Assembly: GCF_014639155.1 (NCBI RefSeq) | Contig: NZ_BMFT01000001.1 | Coordinates: 310,001 to 374,000 of the forward strand | Origin: Paenibacillus segetis | GTDB taxonomy: Bacteria > Bacillota > Bacilli > Paenibacillales > Paenibacillaceae | Direction of reading: 5' to 3' | Length of the DNA: 64,000 nt | Position numbers and translations under genes: made by a program | Part shown: one piece after another, positions 18,078 to 26,784 of the stretch | How positions within the stretch are numbered: the first letter of the stretch is position 1 | Layout: every line of letters starts with the position of its first letter | The notes under the pieces: generated by a model | The model's input: only the letters and a program-made list of their open reading frames with translations | Databases searched by the model: none | Told to the model about the DNA's origin: nothing

Positions 18078-18986
18078 ATGAAACGAAAGAAAACAGGAAT
18101 TATTCTAATGGTTTTTATTTTAATTATGACCATTCTACCAACACTATCATCCGCGGCAGCTAAGCTATCACTTAGAGTGGAACTTAACGGAGAGAGAATT
18201 ATTTTTCCAGATGCACAGCCCTATGTAGATAAGAATAATAGAGTACAAGTCCCGGTGAGATTTGTAAGTGAGGCGTTAGGAGCCAAGGTAGGCTGGACAA
18301 GTAAGACACAGACAGTAAGCATCCAACTGGAAGACACAAGTGTTAATCTTGTTATAGATAAAAAGACGTATACCGTAAATGGAACAAGCAAACAAATGGA
18401 TACCGCAGCACTAAGAAAATCGAATAGAACCTTTGTACCGCTTCGGTTTGTAAGTGAAGCACTCGGAGCCAATGTGAAGTGGGATTCACAAAATTATACC
18501 GTTTCGATAACAACAGGGGATGGTGTTACAGCTTCGAACGGAGAATCAAATAATTCCAGTTCCAGTATTACCCCAGGAAGTCCGAATTTTGATTGGGATG
18601 CTTGGGAGGCATCAAGGTCAGTTGAAGGTAAGACTGAGAAGAAAACAACTGAGGGATTTAGCTATTATTCAGTATATAAGTCAGGATTAGGTGTAAGTGC
18701 TGGTAGTTATAAGAAGGGAGATGGGAATACAGTCACTCTACTTCACATCATTTTTCAAATGGGTGTAGTTGGTGGAGATAATCTCGATGCAAAGTTTAAG
18801 GACGCAGAAGAGGTTTTACGTCAAAAAGTTGATGGGAATGTTGTAGATTCTATAATTAAGTATGCAAAACAAAAGAAAGATCGCGAGGATGAACTGGCAG
18901 AAAAAGTTTTTAAAGATGATACATATGAAATAGTTGTGGTATCTGGATACATGTCAGGGATCAATATAGATATTTATTATAAGTAG
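18078..18986 (+). CDS. Secreted protein with copper-amine-oxidase-like stalk domain
   Basis: A signal peptide (cut near SSAAA, residue 28) is followed by two stalk repeats of the copper amine oxidase N-terminal type: VPVRFVSEALGAKVGW near 57 and VPLRFVSEALGANVKW near 118. A Ser/Asn linker and a 140-residue C-terminal domain I do not recognise come next. These stalk domains are common in Paenibacillus surface proteins and probably bind the cell envelope. Its place directly after the WXG100 genes and 7 bases before the 928-residue protein suggests a surface element of the secretion locus. Confidence 0.7.
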   Translation: MKRKKTGIILMVFILIMTILPTLSSAAAKLSLRVELNGERIIFPDAQPYVDKNNRVQVPVRFVSEALGAKVGWTSKTQTVSIQLEDTSVNLVIDKKTYTVNGTSKQMDTAALRKSNRTFVPLRFVSEALGANVKWDSQNYTVSITTGDGVTASNGESNNSSSSITPGSPNFDWDAWEASRSVEGKTEKKTTEGFSYYSVYKSGLGVSAGSYKKGDGNTVTLLHIIFQMGVVGGDNLDAKFKDAEEVLRQKVDGNVVDSIIKYAKQKKDREDELAEKVFKDDTYEIVVVSGYMSGINIDIYYK

Positions 18987-18993
18987 GTGAAAT

Positions 18994-21780
18994 ATGAGAA
19001 GAAGGATAGCGTTATTTGTTATAGTTCTAATATTATGTAACCTAATGCCTCGAGCTACAGTGTATTCATTAACTGATAAAGAGAAGATTGATTTTAATGA
19101 ACTTACACCTGAACGAGTACGGGAAATAGCAAATCAAGATATGAAGGAACTGTATGGTCTAGATAATTATTATCCTAGTTCAACAAAATATGGTCCATAT
19201 AATGTAGGGCTTGTCCAACAACAAATAGATCAGGCTATTAAAGAACCAGATAAGTTTACAGGTTTTAGTATGGTGTATGGGAAAAGTCACGGCACTGAAA
19301 TTACTTATAAAGGGAAACAAATTGCTAGATATTCAGGCTATAACAAATATGGAGACTCAGTATCTACAGATGGTTTTCCTTGGGATGCGGGGTGGAGCGG
19401 ACGACAACTCCATAATTTATCAATGGTAAAACTTCCTTGGGATAATAAAAAGGTGATTAGTGGGCCATTTGACCTTTTTCCTGAAAATTTCATTAATCCA
19501 ATCCCAGACAAATTAAAAGAATACCTACCAGGTGGTAATTTCGAACAATTAATCATACAGGCCCTTAACGATGAATATGCAGGAAAGTCCTACAATGAGG
19601 CAAACAATTTTATGTACAACGGAAAAAATTCAGAATATGAAGGTAGATCAGTATATACAAAAGATGCCGCTCCCCAGGGGGGATGGTCTCGGTACGTGCA
19701 TATTATTCAACCGCCTACGTATCTGTCTCAAGGGTTTGGAAGAGTATACATGAGCTCCACTTACAAGGATATTCCAATTGCTCCATTTATCAAAAGCAAG
19801 GGTGCTGATATATCCGCAGAGTTCGAGGACCTTCCGACAGGTGCTGCGACTGGAGAAGAAACTACAGTATCGATCATCGTAAGGTCTAATTTTCCTAAAG
19901 ACGAAGACACTAGTTACACTTTGTTGATTACTCGCAAAAGCGATGGCACAGCTTTGACTGCAACGAAGGATAATCTGGAATTTGGTGGTGCTATAGCCAG
20001 TACCGGAGATCATGGCAAAATTACCGCAAGAAATAAGTCTTTTAGGAGATTGTCGGCTACTTTTACGATGCCAGAGAGTGATGTAAGAATTCAATTTAAA
20101 ATTAATGAGGATGGAAAAGCGCCCAAAGAGGATAATTTAGATAATAATGTGCTCGATTCGGATCCTATAGCGATTAAATTAGTGACACCAGAAACGTTAC
20201 CTTACGATATGTTATCTAAAAAGTTCAAAGTAGTATTGCCTAGTAGTACGGTAACATTAAGTTTACCTAATCTGCCATCCGCGAGTTGGACAGGAAATGC
20301 AACAGGATCTTTGGGGGTATACAATCGAACTGAAGACTTACTTAGAGACTTCTTAGTTGCTAATAACCCGCCGATTAATGAGGCAAGTGAGACGATAACA
20401 CGTACCCCAGAAGTTTATTTTACGATCAAAAGACCAGATTTCCGGGATGCCAGAACGAACGATGACCCATTGAATAGAAAATATGTTAATCTAACAGACC
20501 CAGGTACGCCATTAAAACGAACAGGAGAAATCTATTACAATGGATCAGTAAGTAGACCTTATCAATATGAATATTCGTGGGAGTCTTGTACTAAGAATGA
20601 AAAGGGAGAAGATGTATGTACGACTAAATATGAAACTAGGACAGGGGTTGTAACTAAGAATTTTGACCCGAATTCCGTATTTAATCCCTATGATATGTAT
20701 GTGTACAATGGTCGAGTTGAAGTCCCCAAACGAACATATAAGAATGAAATTGAAGGCAATAACAACTACACGCTAGGGAAGAAACTGTTCTGGACAAATG
20801 AACCTTATTACTTTGACGTCATCCGATGGATGCATCATCAGGATGTAGAAGGAAATAAGTATGACTGGACGAAGGTCCCAGGGCAATATAAGCGAGAGTT
20901 TATCCAACAAGCAAGTGGAGATGTGAACTATATTGTTACAAGCTCCTTGGATGAGGAGTATAGCCAGTCAAGAGACGCAGCAGCCAACAAGACAAACAAA
21001 AAATCACTCTACGATAAGGCTGTATTTGCAACAGATAAGGAACTTCAAAAATACGATTATCCAGTAAAATCAGGCTACTATTTAAATCCAGTCGGCAGTT
21101 ACAGTTTTACATTGGAGACCGTGGTATTCAAAGATAAGGTACCAGTAGGCGTAACGGCGGATCATAAAGATATAGTAGACTCCCTGATCGATTCCTTCCG
21201 CTATGAGACTGATTTAATGTATATCAACGATGCTAAAGAAGCGGTGAATATTCGTGACGTTGTATTGAATAAAAAAGGCGGAGGCTTTGAACGAAACACA
21301 GGCGTGTTGTCAGTTAAAGATAGTACAGGGGTTAACGGTGTTGAATTAATCAAAGTATGGGATCAGAAAGATGAACCGTCTCGATATACTAAATTAGTGG
21401 AAGAGATTAAGTCCACAGATAAACGTGGTGGAGATTCACATAAATTCTGGAAGATGATTCTAGAAGGATATAGTGAATCTTATACGGCAGGCAGTAACTC
21501 GAACTATGCCTATCGTGAATATGTGATGGCGGGTCAACATATGTACAAGATCACGGAAACGACTAATGTGACGATCCAAGTTAATCCACGTAAACAAATG
21601 CTCTACACTCATGCTAATATGCCTAATGGAAAGTACAACATCAGAGTATGGTTTGATGATACCAATCTGACTAAAGGGAATCATGCTTACAAAGTACTAG
21701 ATACGCTCAAAGGTGTTAAGGACCTTGATTCTATAGAAATTACCGTTGTTGGATCGATGTTTGATGACTTGAATAACTAA
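18994..21780 (+). CDS. Large secreted protein of unknown function in the T7SS locus
   Basis: 928 residues with an N-terminal signal peptide (about 1-25), then no further membrane helix. Near residues 280-390 a beta-rich segment with the ending DNLDNNVLDSDPI resembles a CARDB-type adhesion domain. The rest is Tyr/Asn/Asp-rich and beta-like, with a pair of Cys in ESCTKNEKGEDVCT near 530 that could form a disulfide. I do not recognise the family. The gene follows the stalk-domain protein by 7 bases and ends before a hairpin, so the two are probably co-transcribed as cell-surface partners. Confidence 0.6.
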   Translation: MRRRIALFVIVLILCNLMPRATVYSLTDKEKIDFNELTPERVREIANQDMKELYGLDNYYPSSTKYGPYNVGLVQQQIDQAIKEPDKFTGFSMVYGKSHGTEITYKGKQIARYSGYNKYGDSVSTDGFPWDAGWSGRQLHNLSMVKLPWDNKKVISGPFDLFPENFINPIPDKLKEYLPGGNFEQLIIQALNDEYAGKSYNEANNFMYNGKNSEYEGRSVYTKDAAPQGGWSRYVHIIQPPTYLSQGFGRVYMSSTYKDIPIAPFIKSKGADISAEFEDLPTGAATGEETTVSIIVRSNFPKDEDTSYTLLITRKSDGTALTATKDNLEFGGAIASTGDHGKITARNKSFRRLSATFTMPESDVRIQFKINEDGKAPKEDNLDNNVLDSDPIAIKLVTPETLPYDMLSKKFKVVLPSSTVTLSLPNLPSASWTGNATGSLGVYNRTEDLLRDFLVANNPPINEASETITRTPEVYFTIKRPDFRDARTNDDPLNRKYVNLTDPGTPLKRTGEIYYNGSVSRPYQYEYSWESCTKNEKGEDVCTTKYETRTGVVTKNFDPNSVFNPYDMYVYNGRVEVPKRTYKNEIEGNNNYTLGKKLFWTNEPYYFDVIRWMHHQDVEGNKYDWTKVPGQYKREFIQQASGDVNYIVTSSLDEEYSQSRDAAANKTNKKSLYDKAVFATDKELQKYDYPVKSGYYLNPVGSYSFTLETVVFKDKVPVGVTADHKDIVDSLIDSFRYETDLMYINDAKEAVNIRDVVLNKKGGGFERNTGVLSVKDSTGVNGVELIKVWDQKDEPSRYTKLVEEIKSTDKRGGDSHKFWKMILEGYSESYTAGSNSNYAYREYVMAGQHMYKITETTNVTIQVNPRKQMLYTHANMPNGKYNIRVWFDDTNLTKGNHAYKVLDTLKGVKDLDSIEITVVGSMFDDLNN

Positions 21781-21802
21781 CAATTGAATTCATAAGATGC
21801 AG

Positions 21803-21832
21803 ACGTGGTGATAACTAAAATTGTCACCACGT
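21803..21832 (+). terminator. Terminator hairpin, repeat of the one at 17922
   Basis: ACGTGGTGATA...TTGTCACCACGT stem followed by TTTATTTTTT. The arms nearly match those at 17922-17952, and together the two hairpins bracket the two-gene secreted-protein unit. Confidence 0.6.
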
Positions 21833-21860
21833 TTATTTTTTAAAGAAAGGAGCCGATCGA

Positions 21861-24401
21861 TTGAAAATCGAAGTAGATCCTTCAAAATTAGAGGAACTAT
21901 CTGCAGAACTTAAGTCATTGGCAAGAACCATTGAGAATGGTGAAAAGGCGATCTATCCAGTTCTAACTCGACTTATTGGGGATACACAAAGTGAATATCC
22001 AGAATCGTATGTTCAGAGTATGGTACGAGAAATGGAAGACTGCCTTAAGGAGATTCATTCGCTAGCGGAGTCCGTGAGCATCGGATTCGGCAAAAAAGCG
22101 AGTACTTTAAACGAGGCAGCAGAGTATTACCGAGGGGATGAGAATGAGGCAAAGAAACTGGCACAGGTAAAAGCACTCCCGTCCTCGTTTTATAATCAAG
22201 GAGTTTATCTTTATGGAGAAGAGTTGACTACCTATTTACAAGATAGATTATTTGAAGATCCTACTGTTCAGAAGCTGCATTTACAGGCGAAGGATGGCAC
22301 GGAAGAAGAGCAACTAGAAGCCAAAGACAAATTGGATGCAATATTTAGGGCGAGGGATACGATTGCTCGTGCACAAGTTGCTTATTCCGTATATAAGGCA
22401 TTTGGGAATGTCTATTTGATGGAAAATGCCCATAAAGAAGCAATAAAACAACGGGAGATATTAAAAGGATATGGTGTGAATGAGGACCTTTACGGGCAAA
22501 AGGTTAATTTAAGTCATTTATATTCAGGCACTACGATACAGGCGTGCTCTTACGACCCCTCTTTTCAGTTGACTAAAGACGGAAAATTCGTCCAGGTTCC
22601 TATGCCAGACGATAACCAATATCAATATTTATTGGGATTGGTCGTGAAAGGAGGGACACAAGGAGCCTGGGCACATAAACAACTAGAAGAAATACATAAA
22701 CTGCTTAGCGAAATTGGCCGAGCACAAGTCGCATGGAGTGAATATAAGGCAAAAGGCATGCAGAAAGAAATGGACGGAGCGCATGCGTATGCGGAGAAAG
22801 TACGAGCTGAGCTGAAAAATAAATATTCTATGTCTCCTGAAATGGTAGATGACGTAGATTATAAACATCTATGGACGGGTACGGGGTTTGCGGGGAATCA
22901 GTTGAAGAAAGTGGATAAAAATGAAACGTCCTCTGGAATTAATATCGATAGTAAGAATAAAGATTTTCAACTGGGTTTATTGTCTAGAAAGTTTGAATCC
23001 AATGGAAAACCAGGAACCATTTCAGGAGGCGGGGGCGATAGCGGTGGAGCCTCCTATGGAGCTTATCAGTTTGCTAGTAAGTTTGATATCCCTCTTGCTT
23101 TTGTAAAATGGTTAAAGAATCAGAACGAAAATTATTTCAAGAGCCTGAGCAAAGCGTATGAACAAGATGGGGATAAATATGGGGCTAATTTTAATCAAGT
23201 GTGGAGTACCATTGCTAAAGATGATCCCGAAGGTTTCTTGAAATTACAACATGATTATGTCAAGACTACTTATTATGACGTTACCGTAAAGAAGTTAAAG
23301 GATTCAATTGGCTTTGATGTTAGTCTACATAGCGATACTTTGAAAGACGTGATCTGGTCGAGGTCTGTCCACCACGGAGCTGGGGGTGCAGCCAATATGA
23401 TCCAAGAAGCGTTTAAAAGTTTAGATTATAAACATGCTACAGAAGAACAATTAATACGTGCGATTTACAAAGAAAGTGGAAAAGTAATAGATAGCGGAAC
23501 GAAGAGTATTACGGAAAAGAACTTAAATAAACCATCAAATAATAGCAGCATAAAAGTTGCCAAAGAACATGGAATTTACGGTAAATATTTAAAATATTTC
23601 AGTAAAAATTCTACGGAAGTCCAAGTTAGCGTTTGGACAAGAATCAATATTAATGAATTGAATGATGCTTTGGCTTTATTAAAAAAAGAAGAGGAATCAA
23701 ATACTAAAAAAAATCAGCAAACGCAGGTCCCTACGAATCCTAAATCAACAAATTTGGGATCCTATAAATCGGTGGCAAGCGTTGGTATTTCTAAATGGAC
23801 AACGGTACCCAACCTAGAGTCGATGCCTATTTTTTCACAAGATAGATATTTAGATGGGACCAAGCCTAGTTGGTATGATGAAAAGCTTGGAAATAGCAAA
23901 GATACCAAAATATATGAAGCAGGTTGTACATTGACTGCAATAGCAATGGTTGAGTCATGGAAGAGAGGAGAAGTAATTAATCCATCCCAATTAAATAAAG
24001 AACTTAAAGATAAGAAAGTATTTTCCGGAGCTAGTCTAATGATGGAGTCGATTCCAAATATAGAATTTGATCGGCACATGGGGAATGAAGCATTGTTTAA
24101 GGAGACAACGAATTCATTTAAGAGTGTAGAAATATTATATAACTATGCTAAAAAGTCCATAGACAGCGGAAATCCCGTGCTTATTGACATTACTGAAACC
24201 AAATATCAACTGGATGCACCATCCAGGCATTGGGTACTAGCCGTGGGATACGATGAAGGCACTAAAGATATGTTAATTATCAATCCTGCAGGCGGTGAAG
24301 TCGTATCTTTAAAAAGCTTATTTGAGAATGGCTCCGCTAAAAGAAATAAATATAAAGGTTGGGTGGTGGCAGATTATAATGAACTTTACAACAAGAGGTA
24401 A
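21861..24401 (+). CDS. T7SS effector with two putative hydrolase domains: lysozyme-like and C39-like peptidase
   Basis: Residues 1-95 are the same helical export module as in the NTase toxin, followed by two copies of the A-Q-V-A-Y/W module (about 135-235 and 280-350). Residues 360-560 resemble a phage-tail or lysozyme-type muramidase: KFESNGKPGT with candidate catalytic Glu379, then SGGASYGAYQF. Residues 655-846 are a papain-like C39-type peptidase: Cys689 in AGCTLTA, His790 in RHWVLAVGYD and Asn808 in NPAGG. A TTG start is supported by AAAGGAG. It may attack rival peptidoglycan or open the cell's own wall for secretion. The lipoprotein gene at 24379 starts inside it. Confidence 0.72.
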   Translation: MKIEVDPSKLEELSAELKSLARTIENGEKAIYPVLTRLIGDTQSEYPESYVQSMVREMEDCLKEIHSLAESVSIGFGKKASTLNEAAEYYRGDENEAKKLAQVKALPSSFYNQGVYLYGEELTTYLQDRLFEDPTVQKLHLQAKDGTEEEQLEAKDKLDAIFRARDTIARAQVAYSVYKAFGNVYLMENAHKEAIKQREILKGYGVNEDLYGQKVNLSHLYSGTTIQACSYDPSFQLTKDGKFVQVPMPDDNQYQYLLGLVVKGGTQGAWAHKQLEEIHKLLSEIGRAQVAWSEYKAKGMQKEMDGAHAYAEKVRAELKNKYSMSPEMVDDVDYKHLWTGTGFAGNQLKKVDKNETSSGINIDSKNKDFQLGLLSRKFESNGKPGTISGGGGDSGGASYGAYQFASKFDIPLAFVKWLKNQNENYFKSLSKAYEQDGDKYGANFNQVWSTIAKDDPEGFLKLQHDYVKTTYYDVTVKKLKDSIGFDVSLHSDTLKDVIWSRSVHHGAGGAANMIQEAFKSLDYKHATEEQLIRAIYKESGKVIDSGTKSITEKNLNKPSNNSSIKVAKEHGIYGKYLKYFSKNSTEVQVSVWTRININELNDALALLKKEEESNTKKNQQTQVPTNPKSTNLGSYKSVASVGISKWTTVPNLESMPIFSQDRYLDGTKPSWYDEKLGNSKDTKIYEAGCTLTAIAMVESWKRGEVINPSQLNKELKDKKVFSGASLMMESIPNIEFDRHMGNEALFKETTNSFKSVEILYNYAKKSIDSGNPVLIDITETKYQLDAPSRHWVLAVGYDEGTKDMLIINPAGGEVVSLKSLFENGSAKRNKYKGWVVADYNELYNKR

Positions 24402-25455
24402 AAAAAATCTACTGTTACTTATATTGACATTTACGCTAGTCTTAACAAGTTGCTCGGACAAAAAGGCAGATAACAATCACGATAATGTTACAAAAAATAA
24501 TTATACAGAACCAATAAATAATTCGGAACCAGACGAACCTGAGCATGAAGAAAATAGCGAATTTGCAAATGTGGCTAAGGCATGCTTTAGAGCTCTTGAT
24601 GCAGAAGTAGCCAAGGAGCCGGCCCCATATTTTCCTTATATCGCATTACAAGCATCTGATGTAGAGGGTTTAGCGAATGAAGTCAAAGCTCCTTATGAAT
24701 ACACTCTCTATCGATATTGGACAAAAGAACGATTGGATAAAGATTTTGATAAGCTAGCAGCGTTTAGAACCAACCCTATTTGGCTTTCAGACACAGCCGA
24801 TCTTGCAGCGATTGTTCCTGTTTTTTCTGATGAAAGCAGGCGTCTCTTTTACAAAGAGTCAGGTCTTATCGATAATCGGGTGGAATTAACGATTTGGGAT
24901 GAAGACAGTTATTATTCCACTAGAGACTCCTTTCTAGCAAGACTTAAATCAGAACCTGATGGAGGAGGTGGGGGACCAGCTCCTTCGGATACTATTGTCA
25001 ACGCATGTAAGCCATTGGTTGAGTTGGTGGACTCTGATCCAACGAAGTTATATTTAACTCCTATTGAAAGTGAAGACGAAGCTGATATGGAGTGGTCAGA
25101 GAATATTTATCCATTCAGAAATTTAATAAGTTTATTCAGTGGTTATAAGGATGAATATCTGTATTTGCACGATGCTTATGTTCTCTCTTATCATACTAAC
25201 CATTCGAAATTAATGAATCTTGCAGCGCATGTATACAGTAAGGAGGCTAGAGTAACTCGTGTATGGATGGAAGTTAATGGCGAGGAAATTGAATTAAGAA
25301 GGTCAGAGAATCCTGATGCTAACTCGATGAATACAGGAGAATGGACGCTATATGATGCAGATGTCACCTCAGATTTATTTAGTCAAAGTGAAGAATTAGC
25401 CCAGGTGTATGTCGAATTGGATAACGGAAGTATTAAGAAGCTAAATAATATGTGA
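24379..25455 (+). CDS. Lipoprotein, possible immunity factor for the wall hydrolase
   Basis: A 358-residue lipoprotein: basic N-terminus, hydrophobic core and the lipobox LTSC (Cys near residue 25), then an acidic linker. Two related halves (CFRALDAEVAKEPAPYF near 69 and ACKPLVELVDSDPTKLYL near 209) suggest an internal duplication. ATG 24379 is used because the signal peptide begins there. The gene starts 23 bases inside the effector gene, so the two are translationally coupled. An outward-facing lipoprotein is the expected form of immunity to an exported wall-degrading effector, but this role is inferred. Confidence 0.6.
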   Translation: MNFTTRGKKNLLLLILTFTLVLTSCSDKKADNNHDNVTKNNYTEPINNSEPDEPEHEENSEFANVAKACFRALDAEVAKEPAPYFPYIALQASDVEGLANEVKAPYEYTLYRYWTKERLDKDFDKLAAFRTNPIWLSDTADLAAIVPVFSDESRRLFYKESGLIDNRVELTIWDEDSYYSTRDSFLARLKSEPDGGGGGPAPSDTIVNACKPLVELVDSDPTKLYLTPIESEDEADMEWSENIYPFRNLISLFSGYKDEYLYLHDAYVLSYHTNHSKLMNLAAHVYSKEARVTRVWMEVNGEEIELRRSENPDANSMNTGEWTLYDADVTSDLFSQSEELAQVYVELDNGSIKKLNNM

Positions 25456-25527
25456 ACAATCAAACTTATTAGATTTGAGAAACGTTAAGTTTGCACTAGA
25501 TTGGCTCGAAAAGGAGGGGAGATACAA

Positions 25528-26178
25528 ATGAAGTGTACAACATATACCTTAGTATTGTTTATATTCGTCATATTATTGGTTTCTTGCGGACCTACTGAGA
25601 AAAAATCCGGGGAGGTAAATCAATCAATGAATTTACAGTATGGAGGCAATATGGAGACATCTGAACCTAACGTTCAAATAAACTCAAATAACTTGAACGA
25701 AAATGAAGTAAATTTAGACGAGGTAGGGCAGGAGGGGACGGAGAATGTAGATCCTAACCTAAGCGAAGATGAAAGTGATGTAGCTTTGGGAGCAACCCAT
25801 GCCGATAGCTATGAGCCTGAGATGCTGCTCCGAGCCTATGAAGAAGCTATTGCAGATGCGATTAATAATAATGATTTTTCCAAAGTGGAAAAGTACTTGA
25901 TCAAGGATAGTAAAATATATCAAGAGCAGAAGCTATATATTTCTAATCAGCATGCAGAAGGAGTAACGTATTCTCTGATCTCGTATGATATAGAAAATAT
26001 CGAAGAGGATTCTTCTAATAGTGATGAGTATAAATTATATGTTAAAGAGACAATAGGTCTTAATGAATCGAATGAAAACAAAAATACGGAAACAACAGAG
26101 TATTGGATGTATACAATCATTTCAAATGAAACAGAACTTGGAATAAGTAATAAAGAGATTTGGGAACATCATAATTAG
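25528..26178 (+). CDS. Lipoprotein with TcaA/NTF2-like C-terminal domain
   Basis: 216 residues. The lipobox LVSC (Cys near residue 20) follows a hydrophobic signal, then an Asn/Glu-rich linker of about 75 residues. The C-terminal part (LLRAYEEAIADAINNNDFSKVEKYL...TEYWMYTII) resembles the NTF2-like domain of TcaA-type proteins. A GGAGGGGAG site precedes ATG 25528. It lies downstream of the other lipoprotein and before a strong terminator. It may be a second immunity or wall-associated factor; the role is not established. Confidence 0.6.
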   Translation: MKCTTYTLVLFIFVILLVSCGPTEKKSGEVNQSMNLQYGGNMETSEPNVQINSNNLNENEVNLDEVGQEGTENVDPNLSEDESDVALGATHADSYEPEMLLRAYEEAIADAINNNDFSKVEKYLIKDSKIYQEQKLYISNQHAEGVTYSLISYDIENIEEDSSNSDEYKLYVKETIGLNESNENKNTETTEYWMYTIISNETELGISNKEIWEHHN

Positions 26179-26192
26179 TAGAAGACTGAATA

Positions 26193-26272
26193 ACCTCTCC
26201 ATTACATCTATGCCTAATCTAGAGTTTGACAAACTAGTTTAGGTTGTAACGGAAGAGGTATTTTTTTTTTTT
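26193..26272 (+). terminator. Strong Rho-independent terminator
   Basis: ACCTCTCCATTACA pairs with TGTAACGGAAGAGGT, followed by twelve T (26261-26272). It closes the wall-hydrolase/lipoprotein unit. Confidence 0.8.
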
Positions 26273-26391
26273 ACAATAATCGGTTGTAATACTCTAATGT
26301 GGTAGAGATTAACGGGGAAATAGATTAAAATATTTGGTAAATAAAACAATATTTTAAGTGTATATATAAAATTAACAATGGAGGGATATTT

Positions 26392-26721
26392 CTGTATTCG
26401 ACTAGTGAAATCAACAGCACGGCGAGAAGATTATATAATGAACAATCCGAATTAATAAAGACAGAGAATCGCGTTAAAGCTGAATTGAGTCAAGTCACGT
26501 CTTGGTGGAAAGGCAATGCAGCTAAGGCTTTTATTGATAATTATCATAATCAGACAAGTACAGAGATGAACCGATTGTATACAGAGATTCGTGATTTGAA
26601 ATCGAGCTTGGAAGGGCTGACCAGAGAAGTACAGCTTGCAGATGAGCAAAGACGGTTGGAAGCGCAGCGGCAGGCTCTCCTCCTTCAACAACAACAGCAG
26701 CAGAATAAGGGGAAAAAGTAG
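26392..26721 (+). CDS. WXG100 protein 3 with probable CTG start
   Basis: Reading from CTG 26392 gives 109 residues: YSTSEINSTARRLYNEQ, then the turn SWWKGNAAKAF with Trp38-Trp39, and a Gln-rich tail. GGAGGG at 26380-26385 lies 6 bases upstream of the CTG, and the reading frame holds no ATG, GTG or TTG until TTG 26485, which would remove most of the first helix. With the CTG start, both tryptophans fall at exactly the residue numbers found in the WXG100 protein at 17237. It precedes the lipase-like gene by about 60 bases and is a likely export partner for it. Confidence 0.7.
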   Translation: MYSTSEINSTARRLYNEQSELIKTENRVKAELSQVTSWWKGNAAKAFIDNYHNQTSTEMNRLYTEIRDLKSSLEGLTREVQLADEQRRLEAQRQALLLQQQQQQNKGKK

Positions 26722-26784
26722 GGTGAACATTTTAAACGGAAGAGAGGTTATGATCATTTAGTAAATATAAGGAGTGTTGCAGAC

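Noticed and set aside
19648..20094. 148-codon minus-strand ORF inside the 928-residue protein gene
   Set aside because: Antisense to a long coding region with signal peptide; no ribosome site or motif.
17922..21832. The two ACGTGGTGA hairpins as ends of a mobile element
   Set aside because: They behave as hairpins after operons, there is no transposase between them, and no target-site duplication was seen.
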